From Planctomycetota bacterium (GTDB lineage: Bacteria; Planctomycetota; UBA8742; UBA2392), in assembly GCA_003576915.1 (NCBI GenBank), contig QEVF01000004.1, positions 115,839 to 179,838 of the forward strand: a DNA stretch of 64,000 nt, read 5' to 3'. Under the pieces are notes generated by a model. It made no database searches, was not told where the DNA came from, and saw nothing but the letters and a program-made list of their open reading frames with translations. Shown in pieces: positions 27,124 through 36,186 of the stretch. Both the position numbers and the translations under genes were made by a program. Numbering within the stretch: the first letter of the stretch is position 1; every line of letters begins with the position of its first letter.

Positions 27124-28380
27124 TCAGAGCCCGTTCATGACGTAGTCTATCAGCCGCGTCCCGTCGTCAATCTTTATGCCGGCGCCCTCTGCGTTGGCTT
27201 CGGTCAGGGTCAGTTGCGAGCGGCTCTCGACGCCGGGGCCCCACATCATGAAGGGCACGGGCCGGTCGTCGTGCTGGCGGTTGTCGACGCGGCTCATGAG
27301 CGTCGGAACGACCGTCAGGCGCACGTCCGAAGCCTTTTCCAGCGCCTTGAGCACGGGCTTGAAGAAGTAGCGGTCAATCAACTCGATGCTCTTGACCTTG
27401 CCCGGGATGTCGCCGCGGTGGCTGTGTTCGTCAGGGTAGCTGAAGTGGGCCATGACCAGCCCGTCCTGCTTGAGGGCCGAAAGCGTGGAATCGCAGATCT
27501 TCTTGATCTCTTCCGTCTCGCCGGCCCGAGACTCCAGGTTGTCCACATCCACGCGCTTGAGCCTGCCGCTGGGGTCGGCCAGGCGGGGGATAACCGCTCC
27601 GCCCGGCGCCACCACCTGTATGCCCGCCGCCACGGCCACCCCGCGGAACAGGGGCGAATAGGAAACCAGGGTCGCCTCCAGTCCGAAGGTCTTCTGGAAC
27701 CCCGGCACCTCCACGGCGGTGCCCCCGCCCCAGGGCCATATGGCGTTGGCCGGATTCTGCTTGAGGTCCACGCGGATGCGGTTGATCTCGTGCCGGGCCA
27801 GAACCAGCGGCGCATCTTCAATCAGCTTGCGGAGGACCTCGCTGCCCGGACCCTCAGGCATGCCCTCTGCCGTCGGCAGGTTCAGCACGTTGAAGGGGTT
27901 GACCGTCGTGGAGCCCTCAAAGTCCGTTCCCTCCACCACCAGCAGGTGGTTGTGGCCGTGACCCCTGATGAAGCGCAGCTTCGTGTTGTTGAAGTGACCC
28001 TCAAGCAACTTCAGCAACACCGCCCCTTCGTCATCCGTGAGACCGCCTGCCCTCGTGTCCACGATCTTTCCGTCGGCCACGGTCACGAACTGCAGACGAA
28101 AGGCCCATTCGCCGTCGGCCAGCACCGTGCCCGCTGCCAGGGCTTCGTAGTAGCCGCGCCCCGTAAGGTAGGGCCCCGGCGGGTAGCCCAGAATGGTGAA
28201 AAGCGCGGCCAGGGTTTCGGGCGCCTGACCCTTGGGCACGGTGCGAATGGTGCCGAGGCGGCCGGCGAGGGCCAGCTTGTCGATGATGGGTGTGTTGGCG
28301 GCCTCAAGGGGGGTCTTGCCGCCCAGTTCGCTCTGGGGCAGGTCAGCCAGACCATCAATGAGGACCATGAGGTAGCGCAT
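27124..28380 (-). CDS. ApgM-like phosphoglycerate mutase homologue with altered metal site
   Basis: A 418-aa member of the archaeal-type cofactor-independent phosphoglycerate mutase family (alkaline phosphatase superfamily). Recognisable parts are MVLIDGLADLP (metal ligand Asp9), LGYPPGPYLTGRGYYEA, Asp317/His321 in YPDEHSHRGD and His370 in RQHDDRPVPFMMWG. Two things are odd. The nucleophile position, Ser in well-known members, aligns with Thr56. The Asp-His pair that binds the second metal (as in DHxTP) is replaced by Thr360-Leu361 in VVPTLMS. It may be inactive, or act on another substrate. Enolase is encoded 27 kb away, but a conventional mutase may exist elsewhere. Confidence 0.75.
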   Translation of the reverse strand: MRYLMVLIDGLADLPQSELGGKTPLEAANTPIIDKLALAGRLGTIRTVPKGQAPETLAALFTILGYPPGPYLTGRGYYEALAAGTVLADGEWAFRLQFVTVADGKIVDTRAGGLTDDEGAVLLKLLEGHFNNTKLRFIRGHGHNHLLVVEGTDFEGSTTVNPFNVLNLPTAEGMPEGPGSEVLRKLIEDAPLVLARHEINRIRVDLKQNPANAIWPWGGGTAVEVPGFQKTFGLEATLVSYSPLFRGVAVAAGIQVVAPGGAVIPRLADPSGRLKRVDVDNLESRAGETEEIKKICDSTLSALKQDGLVMAHFSYPDEHSHRGDIPGKVKSIELIDRYFFKPVLKALEKASDVRLTVVPTLMSRVDNRQHDDRPVPFMMWGPGVESRSQLTLTEANAEGAGIKIDDGTRLIDYVMNGL

Positions 28381-28566
28381 GAGTAGCGTAAGGCCGCAAA
28401 GCGCAAGTATGACGGAATACTGCCTTTACGGATAACGTTCCGTTACCGGAGCATGGGACGATAGCGGCTTGCTTTGGGCATGCAAGCGCTGCACAAGGAA
28501 AACTGTGCGGCGCGGGCTGTGGCCCGCGTTAACATGGTGGTCCTACAGGCCAGATCAGGTGACCGG

Positions 28567-31113
28567 ATGAGGCAGACTTCCCTTTGGTTGGCGCTCCTGA
28601 TGCTGGCCTCCGTCTTGGGCGCTCAGGCTGAGCTGATCCGCGCCAAGGCTGTCTTGGAGCCTCTGGATTCTCAGGGAGGCAAGGCAACTCCGGGCGGTGA
28701 GGTGAAGCTGCGCATCCAGTTCGAAGTGGACGAGGGCTTTCACGCCTACCACAAGGACAACCCCGGTTACAGCAAGCCCATCAGCGTCAAGTTCAGCGAG
28801 CTGTCCGGCCTCACCGAGACTGGTGAAGCCCAATGGCCCAAGTACCACGAGGGCCACCCCGACCCCAAGGACCTCTCCTGGGTCGAGTACGAACTCAGCG
28901 GGACCTTCGAGATCGTCTACCGCTTCCGGGTGCCGGCCACGGCCAGGGGCGCCCTTAAAGTTTCGGGAAGCTACGAGGCCCAGGTATGCGACGAGAAGGG
29001 CTGTACCGATCGAAGCGGAGCGTTCAGCGCCAGCCTTGATGTTCTTGAAGGGTCCCGAGCCGCGCCGGGCGCGGGAGACAACGAGGCGCTCAAGCGCCTG
29101 GAAGACAAAGTTGAAGCCCTGGCCCAGGAACTGGGCTCCCAGAGGAAAGACCTCGAAGCCATCCGCAAGGCCAACGAGGAACTGAGCAAGGCCCTCAAGG
29201 ACTTCATCAAGTCGCAACAGGAGAAAGCCGGGCCTTCGGGCGAGAAGGACGACCACGGCTTCTATGTCAGCTATGACTTCGCAATCGCTGAAGCCCGCAA
29301 GCAGGGCAAGCTGCTGCTGATTGATTTCAACGGCGAGTACTGAACGGCGTGCCGCCGCATGGAGCGTGAGGTCTTCACGCTTCCGAAAGTCAAAGAGTTG
29401 CTGGCGAAGTTTGTGGTCGTGGGTCTGAAGACGGACATCAAGGACTCACGCGTCAACGAACTCTACGCCAAGTACAAGGATCCTGAAGATCCTACGATCC
29501 CCTATTACGTGGTGCTGGACCACAACGAAAAGGCCCTGGGCGGCATCCATGCCACCCTGGGCCCGGAACCCAACGGCGATGATGACAACGGCTTGCCCCC
29601 CTCGGCCTTCGTGAAGTTCCTGGAGGAAATGAGCGCCAAGGGCGTAACCGGCGACAAGCCCGTCGAGCCCAAGCCTCAGCCCAAACCCGCCGCGGACAAG
29701 CCGCCCGCCGCCCAGCAGGGTGATGCTCAGGCCGAAGATGAGGGGCCCACGTCATTCACGGCCCTGTGGAAGTTTCTTCTGGAGGCCTTCGTCGTCGGCT
29801 TGATCACGCTGCTGACACCCTGCGTTTTGCCCGTACTGCCCCTGACCATCGGCTTCTTCGTCAAGCAGGCGGAGCAGAAGCGTCCGCCATTGATCACGGC
29901 CGGCATCTACTGCGGCGTCATCCTTGTGAGCTTTACATCGATTGGGGTGCTGGCGTCCCTGCTGCTGGGGGCTTCCGGCGCCGGAGATATCGCGCGCAGC
30001 TGGTGGCTCAACCTGGGCCTCGGCATCCTGTTCATTGTGCTGGCCCTGAGTTTCCTCGGGCTGTTTGAACTGCGCATGCCCACCTTCCTTACTTCCAAGG
30101 CGGGTCAGGCCCAGTTCCAAGCCAACAAGGCGGGCAAGGGCTATGTCGCCGCGATGATCAGCGGCACCTCGTTCACACTGATTTCGTTCTCCTGCACGGG
30201 GCCCTTTGCGGCCTTTGTGCTGGCCCGCGCGGCTTCGGGCGATGTCATCATGCCCGCCTTGGGGATGTTCGCCTACGCGTCAGGCATGGCCCTGCCTATT
30301 TTCATCATGGGCCAGTTCCCCGCGCTGATCAAACAACTGCCCAAGTCCGGTGGCTGGATGAACGCCATCAAGGTGGTGTTTGGCCTCATCGAGCTGGCCC
30401 TGGCCTTTGCCTACCTGGGGTTTGCCGAGCTGGCGCTTCGGGGCTCTGCCCCGGAGATCTTCTCCAAGAATCTGGTCATTGCCGTGTGGGTGGCCTGTTC
30501 CATGGCGGCGGGCCTGTACCTCTTTGGCCTGTTCCGGCTCCCCCATGACCATGACCGCGTTGAGCAGATTGGGGTGTTCCGCGCCATCTTTGCCCTGGCT
30601 TTCTTCTGCCTGGCGGCCTTCATGCTGCCCATGCTGTTTGGCGCCCCGCTGGGCAACTTCGGAGCCGTCATACCACCCGGCGCCAAGGACGCCCCCTCGG
30701 CATTTGGCGGCAAGGGTGGCGGCGAAGGCGGCGACCATCTCAAGCCACCCGTCAAGTCCATGGACCAGGCCAAATCCGAAGCCGCCAAGACGCAAAGGCC
30801 GATCTTCATCGACTTCACGGGCCCTGCGTGAAAGGACTGCCTGTGGGTTGAGGAGAACATTCTCCACAGCCCCAAAGTCAGCCGTGTGCTGAATGACAAG
30901 TTTGTGTTTGCCGAGATGTGGGTGGAGCGCGGCAGTGAGGGCGAAGCCGTGCTGAAGGGTCTGAAGTTCAGCTCAGCCCTGCCCCAGTACGCCGTGGTCG
31001 ATGCGGAAGGCAAGCTCGTCTCGCGCTATGACCGGCCCCAGAATGTTGCGTCCATCACGCCGGACGCCTTTGCCGCGTGGCTGGAAGAGAGCCTCAAGTC
31101 GTACCGGCCCTGA
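28567..31113 (+). CDS. dsbD: DsbD-type thiol:disulfide transporter with two selenocysteines (two in-frame UGA)
   Basis: One frame runs 28567-31113 (848 residues) if TGA at 29341-29343 and 30829-30831 are read as Sec259 and Sec755. Order: signal peptide; DsbD-alpha-like domain with a Cys141/Cys146 pair (CDEKGC); coiled coil ~175-225; thioredoxin-like domain 1 with DFNGEY-U-TAC; DsbD membrane domain with Cys419 in TPCVLP and Cys543 in SCTGPF; thioredoxin-like domain 2 with DFTGPA-U-KDC. DsbD moves electrons from the cytoplasm through the membrane to periplasmic disulfides. Both UGA codons replace the first Cys of a CxxC, with conserved coding sequence continuing after each, and each has a downstream hairpin. 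A pseudogene is unlikely. ATG 28567 has AGGTGA. No sel genes are in the window. Confidence 0.9.
29361..29384 (+). promoter_or_regulatory. bacterial SECIS-like hairpin 1
   Basis: Downstream of the first UGA, GGAGCGTGA (29361-29369) pairs with TCACGC-T-TCC (29375-29384): nine base pairs with a single bulged U on the 3' side, and loop GGUCU. Together with the closing A the tip reads AGGUCU, the same hexamer I recall from the E. coli fdhF SECIS that SelB binds. The loop starts 27 nt after the UGA, within the range accepted for bacterial SECIS elements. Confidence 0.8.
30841..30869 (+). promoter_or_regulatory. bacterial SECIS-like hairpin 2 (weaker)
   Basis: Downstream of the second UGA, CTGTGG (30841-30846) pairs with CCACAG (30864-30869). 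Inside, GTT (30847-30849) can pair with AAC (30856-30858), giving a GAGGAG loop that begins 19 nt after the UGA, with an asymmetric ATTCT bulge. A competing hairpin, GGAGA with TCTCC (30852-30856 and 30861-30865), is also possible. Position and the G-first loop fit a bacterial SECIS, but the fold is less certain than hairpin 1. Confidence 0.55.
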
Positions 31114-31132
31114 CCGTGCCGCACGCATGACC

Positions 31133-31163
31133 GGGAAGCCGCCTGCAGGGCGGCTTCCCGCGT
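31133..31163 (+). terminator. rho-independent terminator after dsbD
   Basis: GGGAAGCCGCC (31133-31143) pairs perfectly with GGCGGCTTCCC (31149-31159) around TGCAG, followed by GCGTTTT. It lies 20 bp after the dsbD stop and supports transcription through both internal UGA codons to this point. Confidence 0.85.
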
Positions 31164-31239
31164 TTTGGGCCGGTTCTTTGGGCGTTCTTTTTGGTCAAAC
31201 GTCAGGAAAGGGGTCGTTATCTCTGGTAAACTCAGGGGG

Positions 31240-33180
31240 ATGCCGACGGGTGAAGACACACAGAAGGTCGTCAAGGCCGCTCCCGAAGACCTGGCCAAGG
31301 CCACGCGCACGATTGAAATCGGCGGCCCCCCCGCAAAGCGCATCTATGACCAGATGTCCCTGGTCGCCCTGGTGCTGGACGAGGAACTGCGCATCGTGCG
31401 CTTCAACGCCGCCGCCGAGCGCGCCCTGGGCAAGCGCTTTGACCAGGTGCTCGGCCGCCCCTGCTTTGACGCCCTGCCCGACCTCTCTGAAATCGCCGAC
31501 TGCAGGGCCTGCGAGCGGGCCATTGCCATGGGCATTCCCACGGAGGTCAAAGACGTCGAAATCTACGACCACGCCCGGGGCAAGCGCTTCACTTTCGATT
31601 TTCAGATTGACCCCATCGTGGGCGACAACGGCAAGCTGGCCGGGGTATCCATGATCGGCCTGGACGTGACCGAACGCTTCAAGCTGCGCAAGCGCCTGGC
31701 CCGCCACAACGAAGACCTCAAGACCCTGCACGCCGTCAGCAATGCCCTGCGCAAAACGATGGATCTCGAGAAGGCCTTCGTCATCATCGCCAGCGCCCTG
31801 ACCAGCGAGGCCGGCGGCGGCTACGACAAGGCCCTCATCCTCGTGTGCGACCAGGACCGCGAGCACCTGCTGGGGCGAGTTGCCGTGGATTCCCTGGGGC
31901 TGGACACGGCCGAGGGCATCTGGCGTTCGCTCACCACACATGACGGCCCCCTGGACAAGATGCTGGAGTCGGCCTTCCCGGTCCTGCATCGCCGCTGGGG
32001 CGCCCTGACCGAAAAGGTCAAGCGGGTGAAGGTGCCTCTCGACTCCCCCGACAGCCTCATGATTCACGCCCTGCGCACGGGCGAGCCCGTCACACACGAA
32101 ACTTGCTCCGAACAGGGGCTCGAACACCTTCACCTGCACCCGACGCTGGCCGAGCATTTCCCGATGACATGCTTTGCCGCCGCGCCGCTGAAGACGGATC
32201 AGGACGCAATTGGCGTGGTCATTGTCGATTCCTCCAGCCGCCCCCGGCGCTTTTCGCCCGAGCGCCTGAACATGCTCAAGATGTTCGCCAGCCAGGCCGC
32301 GCTGGCCATCAACAACGGCCTGATTTTCCAGAACGTTCTCGCGCGGGCCCAGAAAGACAGCCTGACTGGCCTTTACAACCACGGCCACTTCCAGGAGACC
32401 CTGCGCGCGGAAATCGAGCGCGCCCGCCGCTACGGCCAGCCCCTGAGCGTGGTCATGCTCGACATCGACCACTTCAAGAAATTCAACGACAGCTACGGCC
32501 ACCAGACCGGTGACAACGTGCTGCGCCAGACCGCGCAGGTCCTCACGGCCGGCGTGCGCGTCACCGACCTCGCCGCGCGCTACGGCGGTGAAGAATTCGC
32601 CCTGCTGCTGCCCCACACCAGCCTCGAACATGCCATTGACCTCGCGGAGCGCACCTGCGCCGGCGTCGCGCGCAAGGTCGTCGTGGCCGGCCCCAAGGGT
32701 GAACGCCTGGGCGTTACGGCAAGCTTCGGCGTTGCCACTTTCCCAGTTCATGCCCAAAGCGCGGCCGAACTCGTCAGCCTGGCCGATGAAGCGCTCTACA
32801 TGGCCAAGAAGAACGGCCGCAACCAGGTGCGCAGCGCCTCGGAGGTTCTGGCCCTGACGCCCCAGCAGCGCGAGGCCGTCAAGCAAAAGCACTCCGCGCC
32901 TGCGGCTCCCCCGGCCCAGACCGCCCCCGCCCCCCTGCCGGCCGAGGCGGCAGGCGGCAAAGATTCGGCACTGCCCCCCACTGTCGTGGAGCTGCCTCCG
33001 CGCTACCAGCAGCGGCTGGAGGCGGCCATTGCCGAGCGTCACCAGCAGAAGTCCTCCCGTGACCGAGACACCGTGCGCATCGTGAAATCCACGCCGGAGC
33101 AGCCGCCGCGCCGCACCCAGAAGCGGCGTGAAGATGAGGGCAAGCCGCGGCGGCGCTCGGGCCGCACGCGCAAGCCCTGA
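31240..33180 (+). CDS. PAS-GAF-GGDEF diguanylate cyclase
   Basis: A 646-aa soluble signalling protein that should make cyclic di-GMP. Domains: PAS at ~35-150 (MSLVALVLDEELRIVRFNAA), GAF-like at ~165-350 (ends FASQAALAINNGLIFQNV), and GGDEF at ~358-530. The active-site motif is RYGGEEF (Gly449-Phe453), a functional GGEEF variant, with DIDHFKKFNDSYGHQTGD for nucleotide and metal binding. The ~100-residue tail is Pro/Ala-rich then strongly basic (RRTQKRREDE), perhaps for nucleic-acid or membrane contact. The PAS and GAF ligands are unknown. ATG 31240 sits right behind AGGGGG, an unusually short spacing; AGGAAAGGGG lies further upstream. Confidence 0.9.
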   Translation: MPTGEDTQKVVKAAPEDLAKATRTIEIGGPPAKRIYDQMSLVALVLDEELRIVRFNAAAERALGKRFDQVLGRPCFDALPDLSEIADCRACERAIAMGIPTEVKDVEIYDHARGKRFTFDFQIDPIVGDNGKLAGVSMIGLDVTERFKLRKRLARHNEDLKTLHAVSNALRKTMDLEKAFVIIASALTSEAGGGYDKALILVCDQDREHLLGRVAVDSLGLDTAEGIWRSLTTHDGPLDKMLESAFPVLHRRWGALTEKVKRVKVPLDSPDSLMIHALRTGEPVTHETCSEQGLEHLHLHPTLAEHFPMTCFAAAPLKTDQDAIGVVIVDSSSRPRRFSPERLNMLKMFASQAALAINNGLIFQNVLARAQKDSLTGLYNHGHFQETLRAEIERARRYGQPLSVVMLDIDHFKKFNDSYGHQTGDNVLRQTAQVLTAGVRVTDLAARYGGEEFALLLPHTSLEHAIDLAERTCAGVARKVVVAGPKGERLGVTASFGVATFPVHAQSAAELVSLADEALYMAKKNGRNQVRSASEVLALTPQQREAVKQKHSAPAAPPAQTAPAPLPAEAAGGKDSALPPTVVELPPRYQQRLEAAIAERHQQKSSRDRDTVRIVKSTPEQPPRRTQKRREDEGKPRRRSGRTRKP

Positions 33181-33256
33181 GCACGCCGGTTGCGGTTCTC
33201 GTTCCCTTGGCCGCCTTCCCTTGCTAGAAGCAGACGCTCGACTGATGGAGTGATCG

Positions 33257-34828
33257 ATGGACCGTGTGGCAATCAAGCGCGCCCTGATCAGCGTCTCGGA
33301 CAAAACCGGCATCGTTTCTTTCGCGCAGAAGCTGGCGCAGTTCGGCTGTGAGCTGCTCTCCACGGGTGGCACCGCAAAAGTCCTGCGCGAGGCGGGGCTC
33401 AAGGTTATCGACGTCTCCGATTACACCGGCTTTCCAGAAATGATGGACGGCCGGGTCAAGACCCTTCACCCCAAGGTCCATGGCGGCCTGCTGGCCCGCC
33501 GCGACCTGAAGGAACACCAACAGGCGGCCCAGAAGCACGGGATTGGCATGATCGACATGGTCATCGTCAACCTCTATCCCTTCGAGGCGACGGTGGCCAA
33601 ACCGGGAGTCTCGCGCGAAGACGCCATCGAGAACATCGACATCGGCGGGCCCTCCATGGTGCGCAGCGCGGCCAAGAACCACGAGGCCGTCGCCGTCGTG
33701 ACCGACCCCGGCGACTACGAGGCCCTGGCGGCCGAACTCCAGTCTCAGCAGGGCGCCTTGGGCCTGGCCACACGGCGCCGGCTTTGCGCCAAGGCCTTCC
33801 GCATGACGGCGTGGTACGACCACGCCATCTCCGAATACCTTGATGACGACGGCGGCAGCTTCCCCGCGCGCAAGCTCGTCGCCCTGACCTTGAACCAGAG
33901 TCTGCGCTACGGCGAGAACCCCCACCAGGAAGCCGCGTTTTATCGCACGGGGCGCTTTGCCCAGGCCCTGGGCGGGCTGGAGCAACTGGCGGGCAAGGAG
34001 CTGAGCTACAACAACCTGCTGGACCTCGACGCGGCCCTGCGCGTGGCGGGCGAGTTTGACCGCGAGCACTTCGCAGTCATCATCAAGCACACCAACCCCT
34101 GCGGGGCGGCCGCCGGCGCCAGCGCGGCCGAGGCTTTTTCGCGCGCCTACGCCTGCGACCCGGTGTCGGCCTTCGGCGGCATCGTGGGCCTGAACCGTCC
34201 CTTTGACCTGGCGACGGCACAGCAGCTTCTCGAGGGGGAAAAATTCATTGAGGCCATTGTGGCGCCGGACTTCGAGGCACGGGCCATGGATGAAGTAGTG
34301 AACAAGAGCGGCAAGAAGTGGCGCAAGAGCATCCGGCTTATCAAGGCAAGCACCCTGCCGACTTCGCCCGTGCCCCTGGAGTATCGCGCGGTCTCGGGCG
34401 GCATGCTGGTCCAGCACCTTGACGTGCGCCGTGTGCAGCCCGCCGAGATGAAGGTCGTCACCAAGACTCCGCCCGACAACCGCATCATGGACGAGCTGTT
34501 CTACGCATGGACCTTCTGCAAGCACTTCAAGAGCAACGCCATCGTTGTGGCGCGGCACAAGTCCCTGCTTGGTTACGGCGCAGGCCAGACCAACCGCGTG
34601 GACTCCACCAAGCACGCGCTCGAGCGCGCCGGAGAAAAGGCGCGGGGCGCCGTGCTGGCCAGTGACGCGTTCTTTCCGTTCGCCGATTCCATCGAGCTGG
34701 CGGCGGCCGCCGGCATTGCGGCCATCATTCAGCCCGGCGGCAGCGTGCGCGACGAAGAGGTCATCCAGGCCTGCGACAAGCACGGCATTGCCATGGTGTT
34801 CACCGGTATGAGGCACTTCAGGCACTAA
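33257..34828 (+). CDS. purH: bifunctional AICAR formyltransferase/IMP cyclohydrolase
   Basis: Catalyses the last two steps of purine synthesis, AICAR to FAICAR to IMP. 523 aa, the normal length. The N-terminal MGS-like cyclohydrolase domain shows [27 protein letters not shown] and [19 protein letters not shown]. The transformylase domain has KHTNPCG with catalytic His278, [12 protein letters not shown], and the C-terminal [16 protein letters not shown] and [14 protein letters not shown] blocks. All key residues are present. ATG 33257 is preceded by GGAGTG. Its TAA overlaps the ATG of the next gene by one base, so translational coupling is likely. Confidence 0.97.
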   Translation: MDRVAIKRALISVSDKTGIVSFAQKLAQFGCELLSTGGTAKVLREAGLKVIDVSDYTGFPEMMDGRVKTLHPKVHGGLLARRDLKEHQQAAQKHGIGMIDMVIVNLYPFEATVAKPGVSREDAIENIDIGGPSMVRSAAKNHEAVAVVTDPGDYEALAAELQSQQGALGLATRRRLCAKAFRMTAWYDHAISEYLDDDGGSFPARKLVALTLNQSLRYGENPHQEAAFYRTGRFAQALGGLEQLAGKELSYNNLLDLDAALRVAGEFDREHFAVIIKHTNPCGAAAGASAAEAFSRAYACDPVSAFGGIVGLNRPFDLATAQQLLEGEKFIEAIVAPDFEARAMDEVVNKSGKKWRKSIRLIKASTLPTSPVPLEYRAVSGGMLVQHLDVRRVQPAEMKVVTKTPPDNRIMDELFYAWTFCKHFKSNAIVVARHKSLLGYGAGQTNRVDSTKHALERAGEKARGAVLASDAFFPFADSIELAAAAGIAAIIQPGGSVRDEEVIQACDKHGIAMVFTGMRHFRH

Positions 34829-35256
34829 TGGTCCACCCCGTCAAAATCGAGAGCTATGTTCCCGGCGGCGCCAAGCCCGGCAGCCTGACGTTCTTGCTCG
34901 ACGGCAGGCGCATGAAGGCACTGGTCGAGCATGACTGCGATGAAGCCCGCGAAGTCTGGAAATCGGGCGCCGAATACCCCGTGGCCCTGACGCTGGTGGC
35001 CCGCGGCAAGGTGGACTACGCCGAGCCCGGCACGCCCGGCCTCACGCTCACGCGGCAAGCGGGGCTTGGCGATGTCATGCGCTTTCTTGGCCGCACCTGG
35101 CAGAGCATCGACCACGCGACGGTTCTGCTCCAGACTGAGCCGCAGGTGGCCCTGCGGCTGGCCGAGCCCCAGTTCGCCACGGATTTCCGCGGCGGAAGCT
35201 GGCTCACCGGCGAGGGCGTGCTGACGGCGGCCCTTCCCGAAGACCACCACGACTGA
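34828..35256 (+). CDS. uncharacterised 142-aa protein coupled to purH
   Basis: A soluble, mixed alpha/beta protein of 142 aa that I do not recognise. Notable segments are a Gly/Pro-rich start (VPGGAKPGSLTFLLDGRRMK), a central KVDYAEPGTPGLTL and a Trp-containing RFLGRTWQSIDHA. There are no cysteine clusters, no membrane helix and no catalytic signature; the single Cys is not conserved in any motif I can see. The ATG overlaps the purH stop (TAATG) and the DedA gene starts 5 bp after its stop, so these three are clearly one operon. Its coding character matches its neighbours. Confidence 0.7.
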   Translation: MVHPVKIESYVPGGAKPGSLTFLLDGRRMKALVEHDCDEAREVWKSGAEYPVALTLVARGKVDYAEPGTPGLTLTRQAGLGDVMRFLGRTWQSIDHATVLLQTEPQVALRLAEPQFATDFRGGSWLTGEGVLTAALPEDHHD

Positions 35257-35261
35257 CTCCC

Positions 35262-36128
35262 GTGCTCAACCTACTGACCAAGCTGTTTCTCGCGGTGACG
35301 CCGGCGGCCAACACAGCCGGCGAGGGGGCTTCCAAGGCCGCCGAGGACCCGGGTTGGGTCAACGCCTTCATCAACAAGCTCTATGACCCGACCTGGAACG
35401 CCGAACATCGTTTCCAGATCTGGGCGCTGATCGTCTTTGTCCTGATTTCCACGGGCTTTGGCCTGCCCACCCCCGAAGACATCTGGCTGATGCTGGCCGG
35501 GTTTACGACGTGGCTTTCTTCGGGCGGGGAGTTTGTCTGGTACTACTACCTGCCGGTGCTGGTGCTGTGCTCGATCAGCAACGTGATCGGCGACCTCGTG
35601 GCCTGGGGCATGGGCTATCGCTGGGGCCTGGGCGTTCGTGATCGCTTCAAGTTCGTGAGGAAGATGATCACCGACAAGCGACTGGCCCGCGTGCAGGGCT
35701 GGTTTGACAACTACGGGCTGTGGGCCGTGTTCTTCGGCCGCCTGGTGGCCGGCGTGCGCTTTGTGACGTTCGTGATGGCCGGGACCATGAAGATCAAGTG
35801 GTGGAAGTTCGCCCTGGTCGATTTCTGCGCCTGCATGTGCAGCATACCCATCTGGTTGACCCTGGGCGCCCTGATTGCCATTCACGGCCGCGAGTACGCC
35901 GACAACCTCTCCAAGCAGCTCAGCACCGGCATTCTGGCCGGCGGCGCCGTGCTGCTGGTTGTGGTGGTGGCCTTCTACAAGATCCGCAATGCGCGCCGCG
36001 CGGCGCGCGAGGACGCCGCGGTCAGCAAGGAAGTGGACCTCTCCAGCGATGCCGTCAAGGCAGCAACTCCCGCCAAACCGGGCGACCCGGCCGAGGCCGA
36101 GGTCGAACTGGGCCGCAAGTCGCCCTGA
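35262..36128 (+). CDS. DedA/VTT-domain membrane protein
   Basis: A 288-aa inner-membrane protein of the DedA (SNARE-associated/VTT) family, whose members act in lipid-carrier (undecaprenyl phosphate) or phospholipid flipping and in membrane homeostasis. Signatures are GLPTPEDIWLMLAG near the re-entrant region, GDLVAWGMGYRWG, and FFGRLVAGVRFVTFVMAGTM with the functional Arg. About five hydrophobic segments are visible. The C-terminal ~50 residues are hydrophilic. The start is GTG 35262, five bases after the upstream stop. Third gene of the purH operon. Confidence 0.87.
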   Translation: MLNLLTKLFLAVTPAANTAGEGASKAAEDPGWVNAFINKLYDPTWNAEHRFQIWALIVFVLISTGFGLPTPEDIWLMLAGFTTWLSSGGEFVWYYYLPVLVLCSISNVIGDLVAWGMGYRWGLGVRDRFKFVRKMITDKRLARVQGWFDNYGLWAVFFGRLVAGVRFVTFVMAGTMKIKWWKFALVDFCACMCSIPIWLTLGALIAIHGREYADNLSKQLSTGILAGGAVLLVVVVAFYKIRNARRAAREDAAVSKEVDLSSDAVKAATPAKPGDPAEAEVELGRKSP

Positions 36129-36186
36129 TTCCTGTCGCCGGCGTTGGTAAACTTGGCTCGGCCCGGAGTCCTGGGCGGGGGGATGC

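Noticed and set aside
28425..28450. Imperfect inverted repeat GGATAACG/CGTTACC upstream of dsbD
   Set aside because: Short, with a bulge, and close to both divergent starts; too weak to call an operator.
29341..30831. Reading the DsbD locus as a pseudogene or as three separate genes
   Set aside because: Both TGA codons fall exactly at the CxxC Cys, the frame continues with strongly conserved sequence after each, a signal peptide occurs only at the first start, and no ribosome-binding sites fit the internal ATGs.
31195..33402. 735-aa minus-strand frame opposite the first GGDEF gene
   Set aside because: Antisense shadow of a gene with clear PAS, GAF and GGDEF motifs.
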